This document shows positions 38,108-46,189 of a stretch of DNA of 64,000 nt, piece after piece. The position numbers and the translations under genes were made by a program. Within the stretch, counting starts at the first letter, position 1, and every line of letters begins with the position of its first letter. The stretch lies in contig NZ_CP009429.1 in assembly GCF_001314325.1 (NCBI RefSeq), forward strand, positions 2,046,501 through 2,110,500, in the 5' to 3' direction. The notes beneath the pieces are model-generated. The model saw nothing but the letters and a program-made list of their open reading frames with translations. It was not told the DNA's origin and did no database searches. The stretch is from Sphingopyxis macrogoltabida. GTDB lineage: Bacteria > Pseudomonadota > Alphaproteobacteria > Sphingomonadales > Sphingomonadaceae.

Positions 38108-38411
38108 CCGTCACGGTCACCATATCGCCCTCGGCCAGTCCCTCGGCCTTGCGCACCGCCGCCTTGACCGGCAGCAGCCAGCCGCCGCTCTCGCGATGCG
38201 GAAACACCGACGTCTTCCACCGCGTATCGCCGATCGCCGCCTCGACGCGCGCCGAGCCGAAACCCCTGCGCCCATCGAGCCATTGCCCGCCGATCGCGGC
38301 GAGGCGTATGCCGTCGGCGACGTCGCCCGATATGGTCACGAAGAACCACGCCGCGGGCGCCGTCGCGGCCTGCCACCGCCAGAGCGGCGTCGTGACGGTG
38401 AAATCCTCCAC
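38097..38411 (-). CDS. DUF1905 family protein
   Basis: A 104-residue beta-barrel protein of the DUF1905 family: TPLWRWQAATAPAAWFFVTISGDVADGIR, GSARVEAAIGDTRWKTSVFPHRESGGWLLPVKAAVRKAEGL and the closing AEGDMVTVTVSL. These are small cytoplasmic proteins without an assigned reaction. It shares its 3' end with the convergent gene at 37844 and follows the peptidyl-prolyl isomerase gene by six bases, so the two may be one transcript. Confidence 0.85.
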   Translation of the reverse strand: MEDFTVTTPLWRWQAATAPAAWFFVTISGDVADGIRLAAIGGQWLDGRRGFGSARVEAAIGDTRWKTSVFPHRESGGWLLPVKAAVRKAEGLAEGDMVTVTVSL

Positions 38412-38417
38412 GCGGCG

Positions 38418-39437
38418 CTATTTCGCCGCGACCGCGCGCACCGGCACCGGGATGTTGCAGATATCGGCGCCGCCCGCCGGTGCAATGAAGAACGGGTCGC
38501 GGCGATTGGCGCGGGCATCGGCATAGCGCGCGAAGCTATCGCTCTCGGTCGACAGATATTCGAACTTCGGCTGTTCGGCCGCAGGCAGTTCGCTGGCGAT
38601 CCGGATCGACACGATCGGCACGCGCTCCTTCTCCTCGGCGTAAAATCCCAGCGCCTCGGTACCGCGCGGCAGGCTCGACAGATGTTCGATGCCGCTGATC
38701 ACTCGGCCGACGAGCGCGATATTGCGGTCAAGATGGCGCGGCGCATGGCCGATGACGGCGTAAAGCTCGGCGCCGCTGCCGGTATCGGGAGACATGTTGC
38801 GCCCGACCCCGACGGCGCCGTAGCAATGGACCGGCCAGAGAGCCGGCTGATACTTGCCCGTTGCTCGAGCAGACAGTTCACCGACGACGGGCCAGCCTTT
38901 GGAAAAGCCGGTCTGATAGCCATAACCGTCTTGCCTCTTCCCCTTGCCGTCCTTTGCAATGGGGAGCTCTGCCGAAATCATTTCAACGAAGGGGTATCTA
39001 TAATAGGCCTTGGGATCAGCCTCATTACCCGACACAAAGGTCTGAAAATGGCTTACATATTCGCTCTCGGGCACCACGGCCAACCCCTCGGGCAGCGGCT
39101 TCTTCTCGGTCGCATCGCCCCATTGCGCGACATAATTGTCCTGCACGCGATTGACGCTCGTCCCGTCCCACCAGTGTGCGGCAGCCAGCTTGCGGATATT
39201 GCCGATCCAGCCCTGGCTGAAAGGCGGCGGCATCAGTTGAATGACGACGCGGCGTGCCTTGCCTGCGCCATCGGGCGCGAGGTCCATGACCAGCAGGTCT
39301 GCTGCGTCAATAGCGACCCATTCGTCGGGTTTTGCCGCCGCGGCAATCTCCCCGGGCGATGGCGGCGGTGCGGCATCCTGCGCCAGCACGGGGACAGCAA
39401 GCGATGCGGCAGCAACCGTCAGGAGCATATATCTCAT
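38418..39437 (-). CDS. Secreted cyclophilin-type peptidyl-prolyl isomerase
   Basis: A 339-residue exported cyclophilin-like protein. The signal peptide is 1-19 (MRYMLLTVAAASLAVPVLA). The central region carries cyclophilin features (KPDEWVAIDAADLLVMDL, AAAHWWDGTSVNRVQDNYVAQWGD, then AELYAVIGHAPRHLDRNIALVGRVISG). A large insertion between them and a C-terminal extension make it longer than usual cyclophilins (about 170 residues). Expected to assist folding in the periplasm. ATG at 39437 is the signal start. Several canonical cyclophilin residues (for example the FHR motif) are altered, so activity is uncertain. Confidence 0.82.
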   Translation of the reverse strand: MRYMLLTVAAASLAVPVLAQDAAPPPSPGEIAAAAKPDEWVAIDAADLLVMDLAPDGAGKARRVVIQLMPPPFSQGWIGNIRKLAAAHWWDGTSVNRVQDNYVAQWGDATEKKPLPEGLAVVPESEYVSHFQTFVSGNEADPKAYYRYPFVEMISAELPIAKDGKGKRQDGYGYQTGFSKGWPVVGELSARATGKYQPALWPVHCYGAVGVGRNMSPDTGSGAELYAVIGHAPRHLDRNIALVGRVISGIEHLSSLPRGTEALGFYAEEKERVPIVSIRIASELPAAEQPKFEYLSTESDSFARYADARANRRDPFFIAPAGGADICNIPVPVRAVAAK

Positions 39438-39511
39438 TGTCGCTGTCTGCCATGGCCATGCGACTTGCGAAACCCCCGCCGAGCGATTAGGGCGCGCCTT
39501 CCAGTGCATGC

Positions 39512-39602
39512 GGAGCGGTGGCCGAGTGGTCGAAGGCGCTCGCCTGGAAAGTGAGTATACGTCAAAAGCGTATCGAGGGTTCGAATCCCTCCCGCTCCGC
39601 CA
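39512..39602 (+). tRNA. tRNA-Ser (anticodon GGA)
   Basis: Acceptor GGAGCGG pairs with CCGCTCC. The anticodon arm CTCGC-CTGGAAA-GTGAG gives anticodon GGA. A long variable arm (TATACGTCAAAAGCGTATC) is typical of serine tRNAs, the T arm is GAGGG-TTCGAAT-CCCTC, discriminator G is followed by an encoded CCA, and the total is 91 bases. A GC-rich hairpin directly after it may end the transcript. Confidence 0.96.
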
Positions 39603-39779
39603 TCGGGTCCGCCGCAGTAGCCCGCAACGGCCCGATGATCCCGACTTTCTCTCCTGAAATTCAGATCTTTAGCTTGGAACGTGACGTTTTTCCGGCGATC
39701 GGAAAGTTACCAGTATCCGCCATTGACGCGCCTTGGGCTGCATCCATTGGCATTGACCGCCGCCCGGATGAAAGGATCG

Positions 39780-40823
39780 CTACAGCGGATTCGTCGAGCG
39801 TCCAAGGCTCGTGCGCGTGCGGAGATTCTGCGCACGCCACTGGCGCGGAGACATGCCGAAGGTCTGAACATGCCAGCGCGTGTAGGCGCCGATCGAACCA
39901 TAACCGAGCATCTCTGCCACATCGGTAACCCGGGTCCGGGGATTGGCGAGATATTGCGACGAGAGCTGCATCCGGGCGCGTCCCAACAGGTCGCTGAAGC
40001 TCGTGCCGTCGGCGTCGAGCATCCGTTGCAGCGTCCGGACGGTGAGACCCATCGCCGCGGCACAATGCTGGATCGTCGCCCGTCCGGAAGGCAAAAAAAG
40101 CATGATCGATTGCTCGACGTCCTGTGCCGTCGTGCGGAGCGCAGGTGCCATTGCGCTTTCGATGAGGTCGCGCGCGTGGAGCGCCAGATCGGTATCCGCC
40201 CGCAGATTGGGACGCACGAGATCCTCTTGGCGCAACACCAGTCCGTTGAACTCGCAATTGAACTCGGGACGGCATTTGAACAACCGCGCAAAGATCGGCA
40301 TGTCCGCCGCCGGCGGCGGGCCGTGCGCGAAGCAGATCGATAGCGGCGCCCACAACTCGCCGAGCACGCTGCTGCAAAGCCGCGCGGTCACGCCCAGCGC
40401 GAGATCGGTCGACTGACGCGCGGCGATCGGCGCGTTCAGGGCAAAATCCTCTCGCAGCACCACCTCACCTTCGACCTGCTCGACATGGAGGACGAGGGTC
40501 GAATTGATCCGGTTGCGATACTCACGGAGCGCCTGGAGCACATCACCGAGCGTCGGTTGGTGAGCAATCACAAGGCTGGTCACGCCGAGATTGGCAGTCG
40601 AGCGCTCCTCGGCCATGCGCAGCCCCAGAGTGAGGCACCCTGTCTCCTCGGCGCTCCGCTCAAGCAGCCGGAAGGCGGCTGGGGCCGAAATCAGCTGATG
40701 GGGGTTGGCGAGCAGATCGGCCGACAGCCCCGTTTCGCGCAGCAGCGGCCGCGGATCGGCGCCCAGCGCGCGCATTACCGGAAAATATCCCGTCAGTGAC
40801 GCCGCGCGGACGAGTTCCGCCAT
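39780..40823 (-). CDS. AraC-family regulator with arabinose-binding-like N-terminal domain
   Basis: A 347-residue AraC/XylS regulator. The N-terminal effector domain (about 10-200) is of the arabinose-binding type found in OruR/ArgR-like regulators. The C-terminal double helix-turn-helix (about 250-340) includes AAAMGLTVRTLQRML and VTDVAEMLGYGSIGAYTRWHVQTFGMSPRQWR. The ATG at 40823 was preferred; a longer frame would run through the shared regulatory motif. It diverges from the quinone oxidoreductase operon, so it probably controls that operon and itself. The effector is likely the cluster substrate, which is unknown. Confidence 0.88.
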   Translation of the reverse strand: MAELVRAASLTGYFPVMRALGADPRPLLRETGLSADLLANPHQLISAPAAFRLLERSAEETGCLTLGLRMAEERSTANLGVTSLVIAHQPTLGDVLQALREYRNRINSTLVLHVEQVEGEVVLREDFALNAPIAARQSTDLALGVTARLCSSVLGELWAPLSICFAHGPPPAADMPIFARLFKCRPEFNCEFNGLVLRQEDLVRPNLRADTDLALHARDLIESAMAPALRTTAQDVEQSIMLFLPSGRATIQHCAAAMGLTVRTLQRMLDADGTSFSDLLGRARMQLSSQYLANPRTRVTDVAEMLGYGSIGAYTRWHVQTFGMSPRQWRAQNLRTRTSLGRSTNPL

Positions 40824-40870
40824 CTCTTTTCTCCCGAAACGCGCATCTTTGGCGTCGATTGGGAAAATTA

Positions 40871-40887
40871 TGTCGTGAAATGTGAAA
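40871..40887 (+). promoter_or_regulatory. Shared 17-base operator-like motif, copy 1 (before the catabolic operon)
   Basis: TGTCGTGAAATGTGAAA, containing a GTGAAA direct repeat seven bases apart. It lies 47 bases before the quinone oxidoreductase start, in the divergent region next to the araC-type gene. The identical 17 bases occur at 47207-47223 before the TonB receptor. It is probably the site of the adjacent AraC-family regulator; this is inference. Confidence 0.65.
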
Positions 40888-40933
40888 AAGACAAGAGCCG
40901 CGGCACCTAGACCGGACAAAAGAGGAGAGGATC

Positions 40934-41911
40934 ATGGCGAAGGCTGTTCGCTTTCACGAAACCGGTGGGCCCGACGTGCTGCGGGTCGAAGAGGTTGCCG
41001 TTGGCGATCCGGGCGCAGGCGAGGTCCGCGTCCGGCACGAAGCGGTCGGCTGCAACTTCGCCGACACCTATTTTCGTTCGGGCTATTATCCGGCCCAGCT
41101 TCCGGCAGGGATAGGCGTCGAAGGCGCCGGTGTGATCGAAGCCGTTGGCGAGGACGTCACGGGTTTCGTGGCCGGCGACCGCGTCGCCTACAATGGCAGC
41201 CCGCTCGGTGCCTATAGCGAGGCGCGCGTCATGCCGGCCGCGCCGTTGTTCAAACTGCCCGATGCAATCTCGTTCGAGGATGCTGCGGCGTCGACGATGC
41301 GCGGCCTGTCGGCGACCTATTGGCTCGCAAAGACCAATCCTTCGATGCGGGCGGGCGATACGATCCTGCTCCACGCCGCAGCGGGCGGGGTCGGCCTGCT
41401 TGCGGTGCAGATCGCCAAGCTGATGGGCCTGCGCGTCATCGGGACCGTGTCGACCGAGGAGAAAGCGGAGCGTGCACGCGCCGCCGGCTGCGACGAAATC
41501 ATCTTCTATCGCCGCGAGGATGTCGCGGCGCGCGTCAAGGAGCTCACCGATGGCGCAGGTGTGACGACGGTGTTCGACAGCGTCGGCAAGGACACGTTCG
41601 AAGGCTCGCTGAAATCGCTCAAACGCCGCGGCGTGCTCGTCGCCTGCGGGACCGCCTCGGGACCCTTCCCGCCCGTCGACGCCTTCCAGTTGTTGATGCA
41701 GGGCTCGGTCTATTTCACGCGCCCGGGCTTCGCCGACTATTATGCCGATCCCGTCGAACGCGCCGAGCTGTCCAAATATTGGTTCGACCATCTGTCGGCC
41801 GGGCGGATCAAGGTTGAGATCGGCCAGCGCTATGCACTCGACGACTGCGTCGCGGCGCACCAAGCCCTTGAATCCGGCCGGACGATCGGTTCGTCGATCT
41901 TCCTGCTGTGA
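40934..41911 (+). CDS. NAD(P)H:quinone oxidoreductase-like zinc-independent MDR protein
   Basis: A 325-residue medium-chain dehydrogenase/reductase of the quinone oxidoreductase (Qor) group. The N-terminal GroES-like domain has GVEGAGVIEAVGEDV. The Rossmann fold carries AAAGGVGLLAVQIAKL (147-163). Structural zinc cysteines are absent, as in Qor. It may reduce an enone or quinone-like intermediate made from the cluster substrate. It is the first gene of the run under the divergent regulator and carries an AGGAGAGG ribosome site. tauD-like follows after seven bases. Confidence 0.93.
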   Translation: MAKAVRFHETGGPDVLRVEEVAVGDPGAGEVRVRHEAVGCNFADTYFRSGYYPAQLPAGIGVEGAGVIEAVGEDVTGFVAGDRVAYNGSPLGAYSEARVMPAAPLFKLPDAISFEDAAASTMRGLSATYWLAKTNPSMRAGDTILLHAAAGGVGLLAVQIAKLMGLRVIGTVSTEEKAERARAAGCDEIIFYRREDVAARVKELTDGAGVTTVFDSVGKDTFEGSLKSLKRRGVLVACGTASGPFPPVDAFQLLMQGSVYFTRPGFADYYADPVERAELSKYWFDHLSAGRIKVEIGQRYALDDCVAAHQALESGRTIGSSIFLL

Positions 41912-41918
41912 GGCGGTC

Positions 41919-42767
41919 ATGAAGATCGAGAAGCTCACCACGCATATCGGCGCCGAGGTCAGAGGGCTCGACCTGGCCGACGCAGCGCGAAGTGACGATC
42001 TGTTCGCCGAAATCCGCGCCGCGCTACTCGAGCACAAGGTGTTGTTCCTGCGCGATCAGGACATCGCTCGCGCCGATCATGTCGCCTTCGCCAGCCGCTT
42101 CGGGCCGCTCGAGGATCATCCGGTGATCGGCAGCGATCCCGAGCATCCGGGGCTCGTCCAGATCTACAAGGACGAGACTTCGCCGCCCGACTATTATGAG
42201 AATAGCTGGCATTGCGACGCGACCTGGCGCGACGCGCCGCCGATGGGCGCGGTGCTGCGCTGCGTCGCCTGTCCGCCGGTTGGCGGCGATACGATGTGGG
42301 CCAATATGGCGAAAGCCTATGCCGACCTGCCCGACCATGTGAAGAGGATCATCGCGCCGCTGAAGGCGCGCCACTCGATCGAGGCTAGCTTCGGCGCGCG
42401 GATGAGCGAGGAGCAGCGGCACGCGCTGAAGGCACGCTTTCCCGATGCCGAACATCCGGTGGTCCGCACGCATCCCGAAACGGGCGAAAAGATATTGTTC
42501 GTGAACGGCTTCACGACCCATTTCACCAATTACCACACCGCTGAAAACGTCCGCTATGGTCAGGACTATGCGCCGGGTGCGGCTCAACTGCTCGCCTATC
42601 TGATCGGCCGCGCGGCGATCCCCGAATATCAGGTGCGCTGGCGCTGGCGGCCGAACAGCGTCGCGATCTGGGATAACCGGTCGACCCAGCATTATGCCGT
42701 CATGGATTACCCGCCGACGATCCGCCGCATGGAGCGCGCTGGCATCGTCGGCGACCGCCCCTTTTAA
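41919..42767 (+). CDS. TauD/TfdA-family 2-oxoglutarate-dependent dioxygenase
   Basis: A 282-residue Fe(II)/2-oxoglutarate dioxygenase of the TauD/TfdA family. Iron ligands are His98 and Asp100 (WHCDATW) and His258 (RSTQHYAVMDY); 2-oxoglutarate is probably held by the arginine at 269/270 (TIRRMERAG). Family members oxidise taurine, sulfonates, alkyl sulfates, phenoxyacetates or carnitine precursors, usually by hydroxylating next to a leaving group. The substrate here is not predictable. It sits second in the AraC-controlled run, seven bases after the oxidoreductase gene. Confidence 0.92.
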   Translation: MKIEKLTTHIGAEVRGLDLADAARSDDLFAEIRAALLEHKVLFLRDQDIARADHVAFASRFGPLEDHPVIGSDPEHPGLVQIYKDETSPPDYYENSWHCDATWRDAPPMGAVLRCVACPPVGGDTMWANMAKAYADLPDHVKRIIAPLKARHSIEASFGARMSEEQRHALKARFPDAEHPVVRTHPETGEKILFVNGFTTHFTNYHTAENVRYGQDYAPGAAQLLAYLIGRAAIPEYQVRWRWRPNSVAIWDNRSTQHYAVMDYPPTIRRMERAGIVGDRPF

Positions 42768-42789
42768 CAATCGAACAAGGAGAGAGACG

Positions 42790-43854
42790 ATGCAATTTCT
42801 CGACGACAGCCTGCTTCCCGAAACGCAGGACAAGCTGGTCATCACCGTGGCTCCCTATGGCCCCGAATGGCACCCGGACGATTTTCCCGAGGATATTCCG
42901 CTCACCATGGAGGAGCATATCCAGAAGGCGGTCGATTGCTACAACGCCGGCGCGACCGTGCTGCACATGCATGTCCGCGAAGAGGATGGCACCGGCTCGA
43001 AGCGCCTGTCGAAATTCAACGAACTGATCGCCGGGGTGCGCGCGCACGTTCCCGACATGATCATCCAGGTCGGCGGCTCGATCTCCTTTGCTCCCGAAAG
43101 CGAAGAGGACGGCGCCGAGGCGAAATGGCTGTCGGACGAGGTCCGACACATGCTCGCCGAGCTGAAGCCCGCGCCCGATCAGGTGACGATCGCGGTCAAC
43201 ACGACCCAGATGAACATCATGGATCTGATGACCGACGACGAATATGGCCAGACCTCGCTCGCCAATCCCGCGCTCTATCAGGCCTATCGCGAGATGGTGG
43301 TGCCGGCGGGACCGCAGTGGGTCGAAGACCACCTGCGTCACCTGACCGCAGCGGGCATCCAGCCGCATTTCCAGCTCACTTGCATGCCCGACCTCGAAAC
43401 GGTCGAGCGGCTGGTGCGCCGCGGGTTCTATAAGGGGCCGCTCAACCTGACCTGGGTCGGCATCGGCGGCGGCTTCGACGGGCCGAACCCGAACAACTTC
43501 ATGGAGTTCATCCGCCGTGCGCCCGACGGATCGACCGTCACGCTCGAAACGCTGATGCGCCATGTCCTGCCAGTGAACGTCATGGCGATGTGCCTCGGCC
43601 AGCATGTTCGCTGCGGCATCGAGGACACGCTCTACGACCAGCACGGCAACAAGATGACCTCTGTGCAGGGGATCGAGCAGATCGTCCGCATCGCGAAGGA
43701 ACTCGGCCGCGAAGTCGCGACCGCGAAGGAAGCGCGCGAAATCTACAAGATCGGCGTGCAATATAATTCGGTCGAGGAAACGCTCGCCCGGAACGGCATG
43801 GCGCCCAACCGCCAGCCCGGCCAGCGCGCGCTGCCGCTGCGCTACGCGGCCTGA
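42790..43854 (+). CDS. BKACE (DUF849) beta-keto acid cleavage enzyme
   Basis: A 354-residue member of the BKACE/Kce family, TIM-barrel zinc enzymes that condense a beta-keto acid with acetyl-CoA to give acetoacetate and a new CoA ester. The metal-binding pair is His59 and His61 (VLHMHVREEDG), with a later Glu in the barrel. NPNNFMEFIRR and MCLGQHVRCGIEDTLYDQHG are strongly conserved-looking. It is longer than typical BKACE proteins (about 270-310), with an N-terminal addition. Third in the operon; a beta-keto acid derived from the dioxygenase product is the likely substrate. Confidence 0.9.
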   Translation: MQFLDDSLLPETQDKLVITVAPYGPEWHPDDFPEDIPLTMEEHIQKAVDCYNAGATVLHMHVREEDGTGSKRLSKFNELIAGVRAHVPDMIIQVGGSISFAPESEEDGAEAKWLSDEVRHMLAELKPAPDQVTIAVNTTQMNIMDLMTDDEYGQTSLANPALYQAYREMVVPAGPQWVEDHLRHLTAAGIQPHFQLTCMPDLETVERLVRRGFYKGPLNLTWVGIGGGFDGPNPNNFMEFIRRAPDGSTVTLETLMRHVLPVNVMAMCLGQHVRCGIEDTLYDQHGNKMTSVQGIEQIVRIAKELGREVATAKEAREIYKIGVQYNSVEETLARNGMAPNRQPGQRALPLRYAA

Positions 43855-43869
43855 GGCGGGAGCGCGGCG

Positions 43870-44454
43870 ATGGCTTTCGGCGGCGACACGACGATCCTTT
43901 TCGTTCCCGGCCTGCGGGATCATGTCGAGGATCATTGGCAGACCCATGCCGCGCGGGCGATCCCCGGCGCGGTGACGGTCGCGCCGCTCGCCGCCGACAG
44001 ACTGAGCCGCGCCGGACAAGTCGCGGCGGTCGACGCCGCTCTCCGCGCGATCCCCGGCGAGGTGGTGATCGTCGCGCATAGCGCGGGGTGCCTGACGACC
44101 GTGCATTGGGCGCTGGCGCCGACGCGGCCGATCCGCGCGGCGCTGCTCGTCGCGCCCGCCGATATCGAGACCCCGCTACCCGCGGGCTACCCCGAACCGG
44201 CCGCGCTCAGGGCAGGCGGCTGGTTCCCGATCCCGCGCAAGGCCCTGCCCTTCCCGGCGATCACCGTCGCGAGCCGCAACGATCCGCTCGCGGCGTTCGA
44301 CCGGGTCACCGGCTTTGCCGATGCGTGGGGAACGGCGCTCCACGATGCGGGCAATGTCGGGCACCTCAACCCGGCAGCAGGCTATGGTCCATGGCCCGAG
44401 CTGTTCGGGTTGCTCGACCGCCTCGACGATCATGCCCGGAGCGCGGTACGATGA
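43870..44454 (+). CDS. RBBP9/YdeN-type small alpha/beta hydrolase
   Basis: A 194-residue alpha/beta hydrolase of the RBBP9 (DUF1234-like) family. The N-terminal strand TILFVPGLRDHVEDHWQTHW-like region carries the family HWQ motif. The nucleophile elbow is VIVAHSAGCLTTV, the acid lies in VASRNDPLAAFDRV, and the likely catalytic His in DAGNVGHLNPAAGYGPWPE. It could hydrolyse an ester or thioester intermediate of the pathway. Its stop overlaps the next start (ATGA), so it is tightly coupled to the CMD-like gene. Confidence 0.85.
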   Translation: MAFGGDTTILFVPGLRDHVEDHWQTHAARAIPGAVTVAPLAADRLSRAGQVAAVDAALRAIPGEVVIVAHSAGCLTTVHWALAPTRPIRAALLVAPADIETPLPAGYPEPAALRAGGWFPIPRKALPFPAITVASRNDPLAAFDRVTGFADAWGTALHDAGNVGHLNPAAGYGPWPELFGLLDRLDDHARSAVR

Positions 44455-44834
44455 GCGCCACCCCGGTCAGCGACGCGATGCGCGCCGGCGGCCAGTGGAA
44501 CGCCGCGTGGGACGAGATGGCGGCGCTCGATGCCGAATGGCTCGAAACCTTTCTCGCCGCGGGCACCTTGCCGCTGCGGCGCGGTATCCTCGATCCCAAG
44601 ATTTACGAGTTTCTGGCGATCGCGGTCGATGCCTCGTGCACGCACATGTATGCGCCGGGCACCCGCCGCCATATCGCCGCGGCGCTCGACAAGGGCGCGA
44701 CACCCGAAGAGGTGATGGCGGTGCTTGAGGCGGTCGCAGTGCTCGGATTGCACTCGGTCGCGCTCGGCGCGCCGATGCTGGTCGAGGAAATGAAGACGCG
44801 CGGACTGGCCCCGGCCGGCGGCGGAGCCGACTGA
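44451..44834 (+). CDS. Carboxymuconolactone decarboxylase/AhpD-like protein missing the second cysteine
   Basis: A 127-residue all-helical protein of the CMD/AhpD family. The core pattern appears as YEFLAIAVDASCTHMYAPGTRRHIAAALDKGATPEEVMAVLEAVAVLG. In AhpD the active site is CxxC followed by His; here it is CTHM, so the second cysteine is lost while a His remains two residues after the first. Peroxidase-type disulfide chemistry is therefore unlikely; isomerase or decarboxylase activity on a pathway intermediate is possible. It overlaps the hydrolase gene by four bases and lies fifth in the operon. Confidence 0.85.
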   Translation: MSATPVSDAMRAGGQWNAAWDEMAALDAEWLETFLAAGTLPLRRGILDPKIYEFLAIAVDASCTHMYAPGTRRHIAAALDKGATPEEVMAVLEAVAVLGLHSVALGAPMLVEEMKTRGLAPAGGGAD

Positions 44835-44879
44835 CATGCAACCGCCCGCCCATAAGCGAACGAAGCAAGGAAGGCGGCA

Positions 44880-46178
44880 ATGGCGGTAATCGCACCGGCG
44901 GCGAACCCGGGCATCGCAGCAAGCGGCCCGCGCGACACGACCTTCTATGGCTGGGTCGTCTTCGCGCTGAGCTTCGGGCTGCTCATCTCCGACTATATGG
45001 CGCGGCAGGTGCTCAATGCGGTGTTCCCGCTGCTCAAGGCGGAGTGGGCGCTGAGCGATGCCGAACTCGGCCTCTTGTCCGGCGTCGTCGCGCTGATGGT
45101 CGGGCTTCTGACCTTCCCGCTCTCGCTCGCCGCCGATCGCTGGGGCCGCGTGCGCAGCCTCGCGCTGATGGCGGCACTTTGGAGCTTTGCGACGCTCTTT
45201 TGCGCCATTGCGACGAGCTATTCACAGATGCTCGTCGGCCGCGTCATGGTCGGCGTCGGCGAGGCGGCTTATGGCAGCGTCGGCATTGCCGTCGTCATCA
45301 GTGTCTTCCCACAGCGGCTGCGCGCGACGCTTTCGGCGGCCTTCATGGCCGGCGGACTGTTCGGCCAGGTGCTCGGCGTCGCGATCGGCGGCGAGATCGC
45401 CGCCAGTCACGGCTGGCGGGCGGCCTTCGCCGTGATCGGAGTTGGCGGTCTCGCGCTCGCGATCCTCTATCCGCTGGTGGTTCGCGAAAAGCGGATCGCG
45501 GAAATCGCCGGATCGGCCGCGTCGAAAACCCATGGACCCGGCGCCGCGCCGCGCACCTCGCTGCGCGCACTCTTCGCCAATCGCAGCGTACGGCTCGCCT
45601 ATTGCGCCAGCGGGGTCCAGCTCTTCGCCGCCGGCGCGCTTCCCGCATGGCTCCCGAGCTATTTCAACCGCTATTATGCAATGCCGGTCGATGCCGCCGG
45701 ACGTATGGCAGCGCTGTTCCTGCTCGTCTGCGGTTGCGGCATGATATTTTGCGGCATGGTGAGCGACCGCGCCGCGCAGCGCCGCCCCGACCGCAAGATC
45801 CTCCTCGCATCGGGTTATGGCTTCGGTAGCGCGATCGCACTCTGCCTCGCGCTGATGCTGCCGCCCGGACTGCCGCAACTGATTTTGCTCGGCATAGCCA
45901 TGTTTCTGGTCGCCGGCACCACGGGTCCGGCGGGCGCGATGGTCGCAAACCTGACCCCCGCGGCGCTCCATGGTTCGGCGTTCGCCACGCTGACGCTTGC
46001 GCACAACCTTCTAGGGCTCGCACCGGGCCCGATCGCGACCGGCCGGATCGCCGATGCGATCGGCTTGCTCGACGCCTTGCGCTTCCTGCCGATCGCGGCC
46101 GTCATCGCCGCGCTGCTCTTCCTCGCCGCGAGGCGGAGCTATCTCGCCGACCTGCAAGCACTCGCCTCGCAACCCTAG
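44880..46178 (+). CDS. MFS transporter
   Basis: A 432-residue major facilitator with about 12 membrane helices. The motif-A-like loop is LAADRWGRVRS between helices 2 and 3. FYGWVVFALSFGLLISDYMARQVLNAVFPLLK at the N-terminus fits the organic-anion/hexuronate-type subfamily (ACS-like). It is likely the inner-membrane uptake system for the cluster substrate or a breakdown product after passage through the TonB receptor. A 45-base gap separates it from the CMD-like gene, and the YeiH gene follows after 11 bases. Confidence 0.92.
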   Translation: MAVIAPAANPGIAASGPRDTTFYGWVVFALSFGLLISDYMARQVLNAVFPLLKAEWALSDAELGLLSGVVALMVGLLTFPLSLAADRWGRVRSLALMAALWSFATLFCAIATSYSQMLVGRVMVGVGEAAYGSVGIAVVISVFPQRLRATLSAAFMAGGLFGQVLGVAIGGEIAASHGWRAAFAVIGVGGLALAILYPLVVREKRIAEIAGSAASKTHGPGAAPRTSLRALFANRSVRLAYCASGVQLFAAGALPAWLPSYFNRYYAMPVDAAGRMAALFLLVCGCGMIFCGMVSDRAAQRRPDRKILLASGYGFGSAIALCLALMLPPGLPQLILLGIAMFLVAGTTGPAGAMVANLTPAALHGSAFATLTLAHNLLGLAPGPIATGRIADAIGLLDALRFLPIAAVIAALLFLAARRSYLADLQALASQP

Positions 46179-46189
46179 GAACCAGTCAC

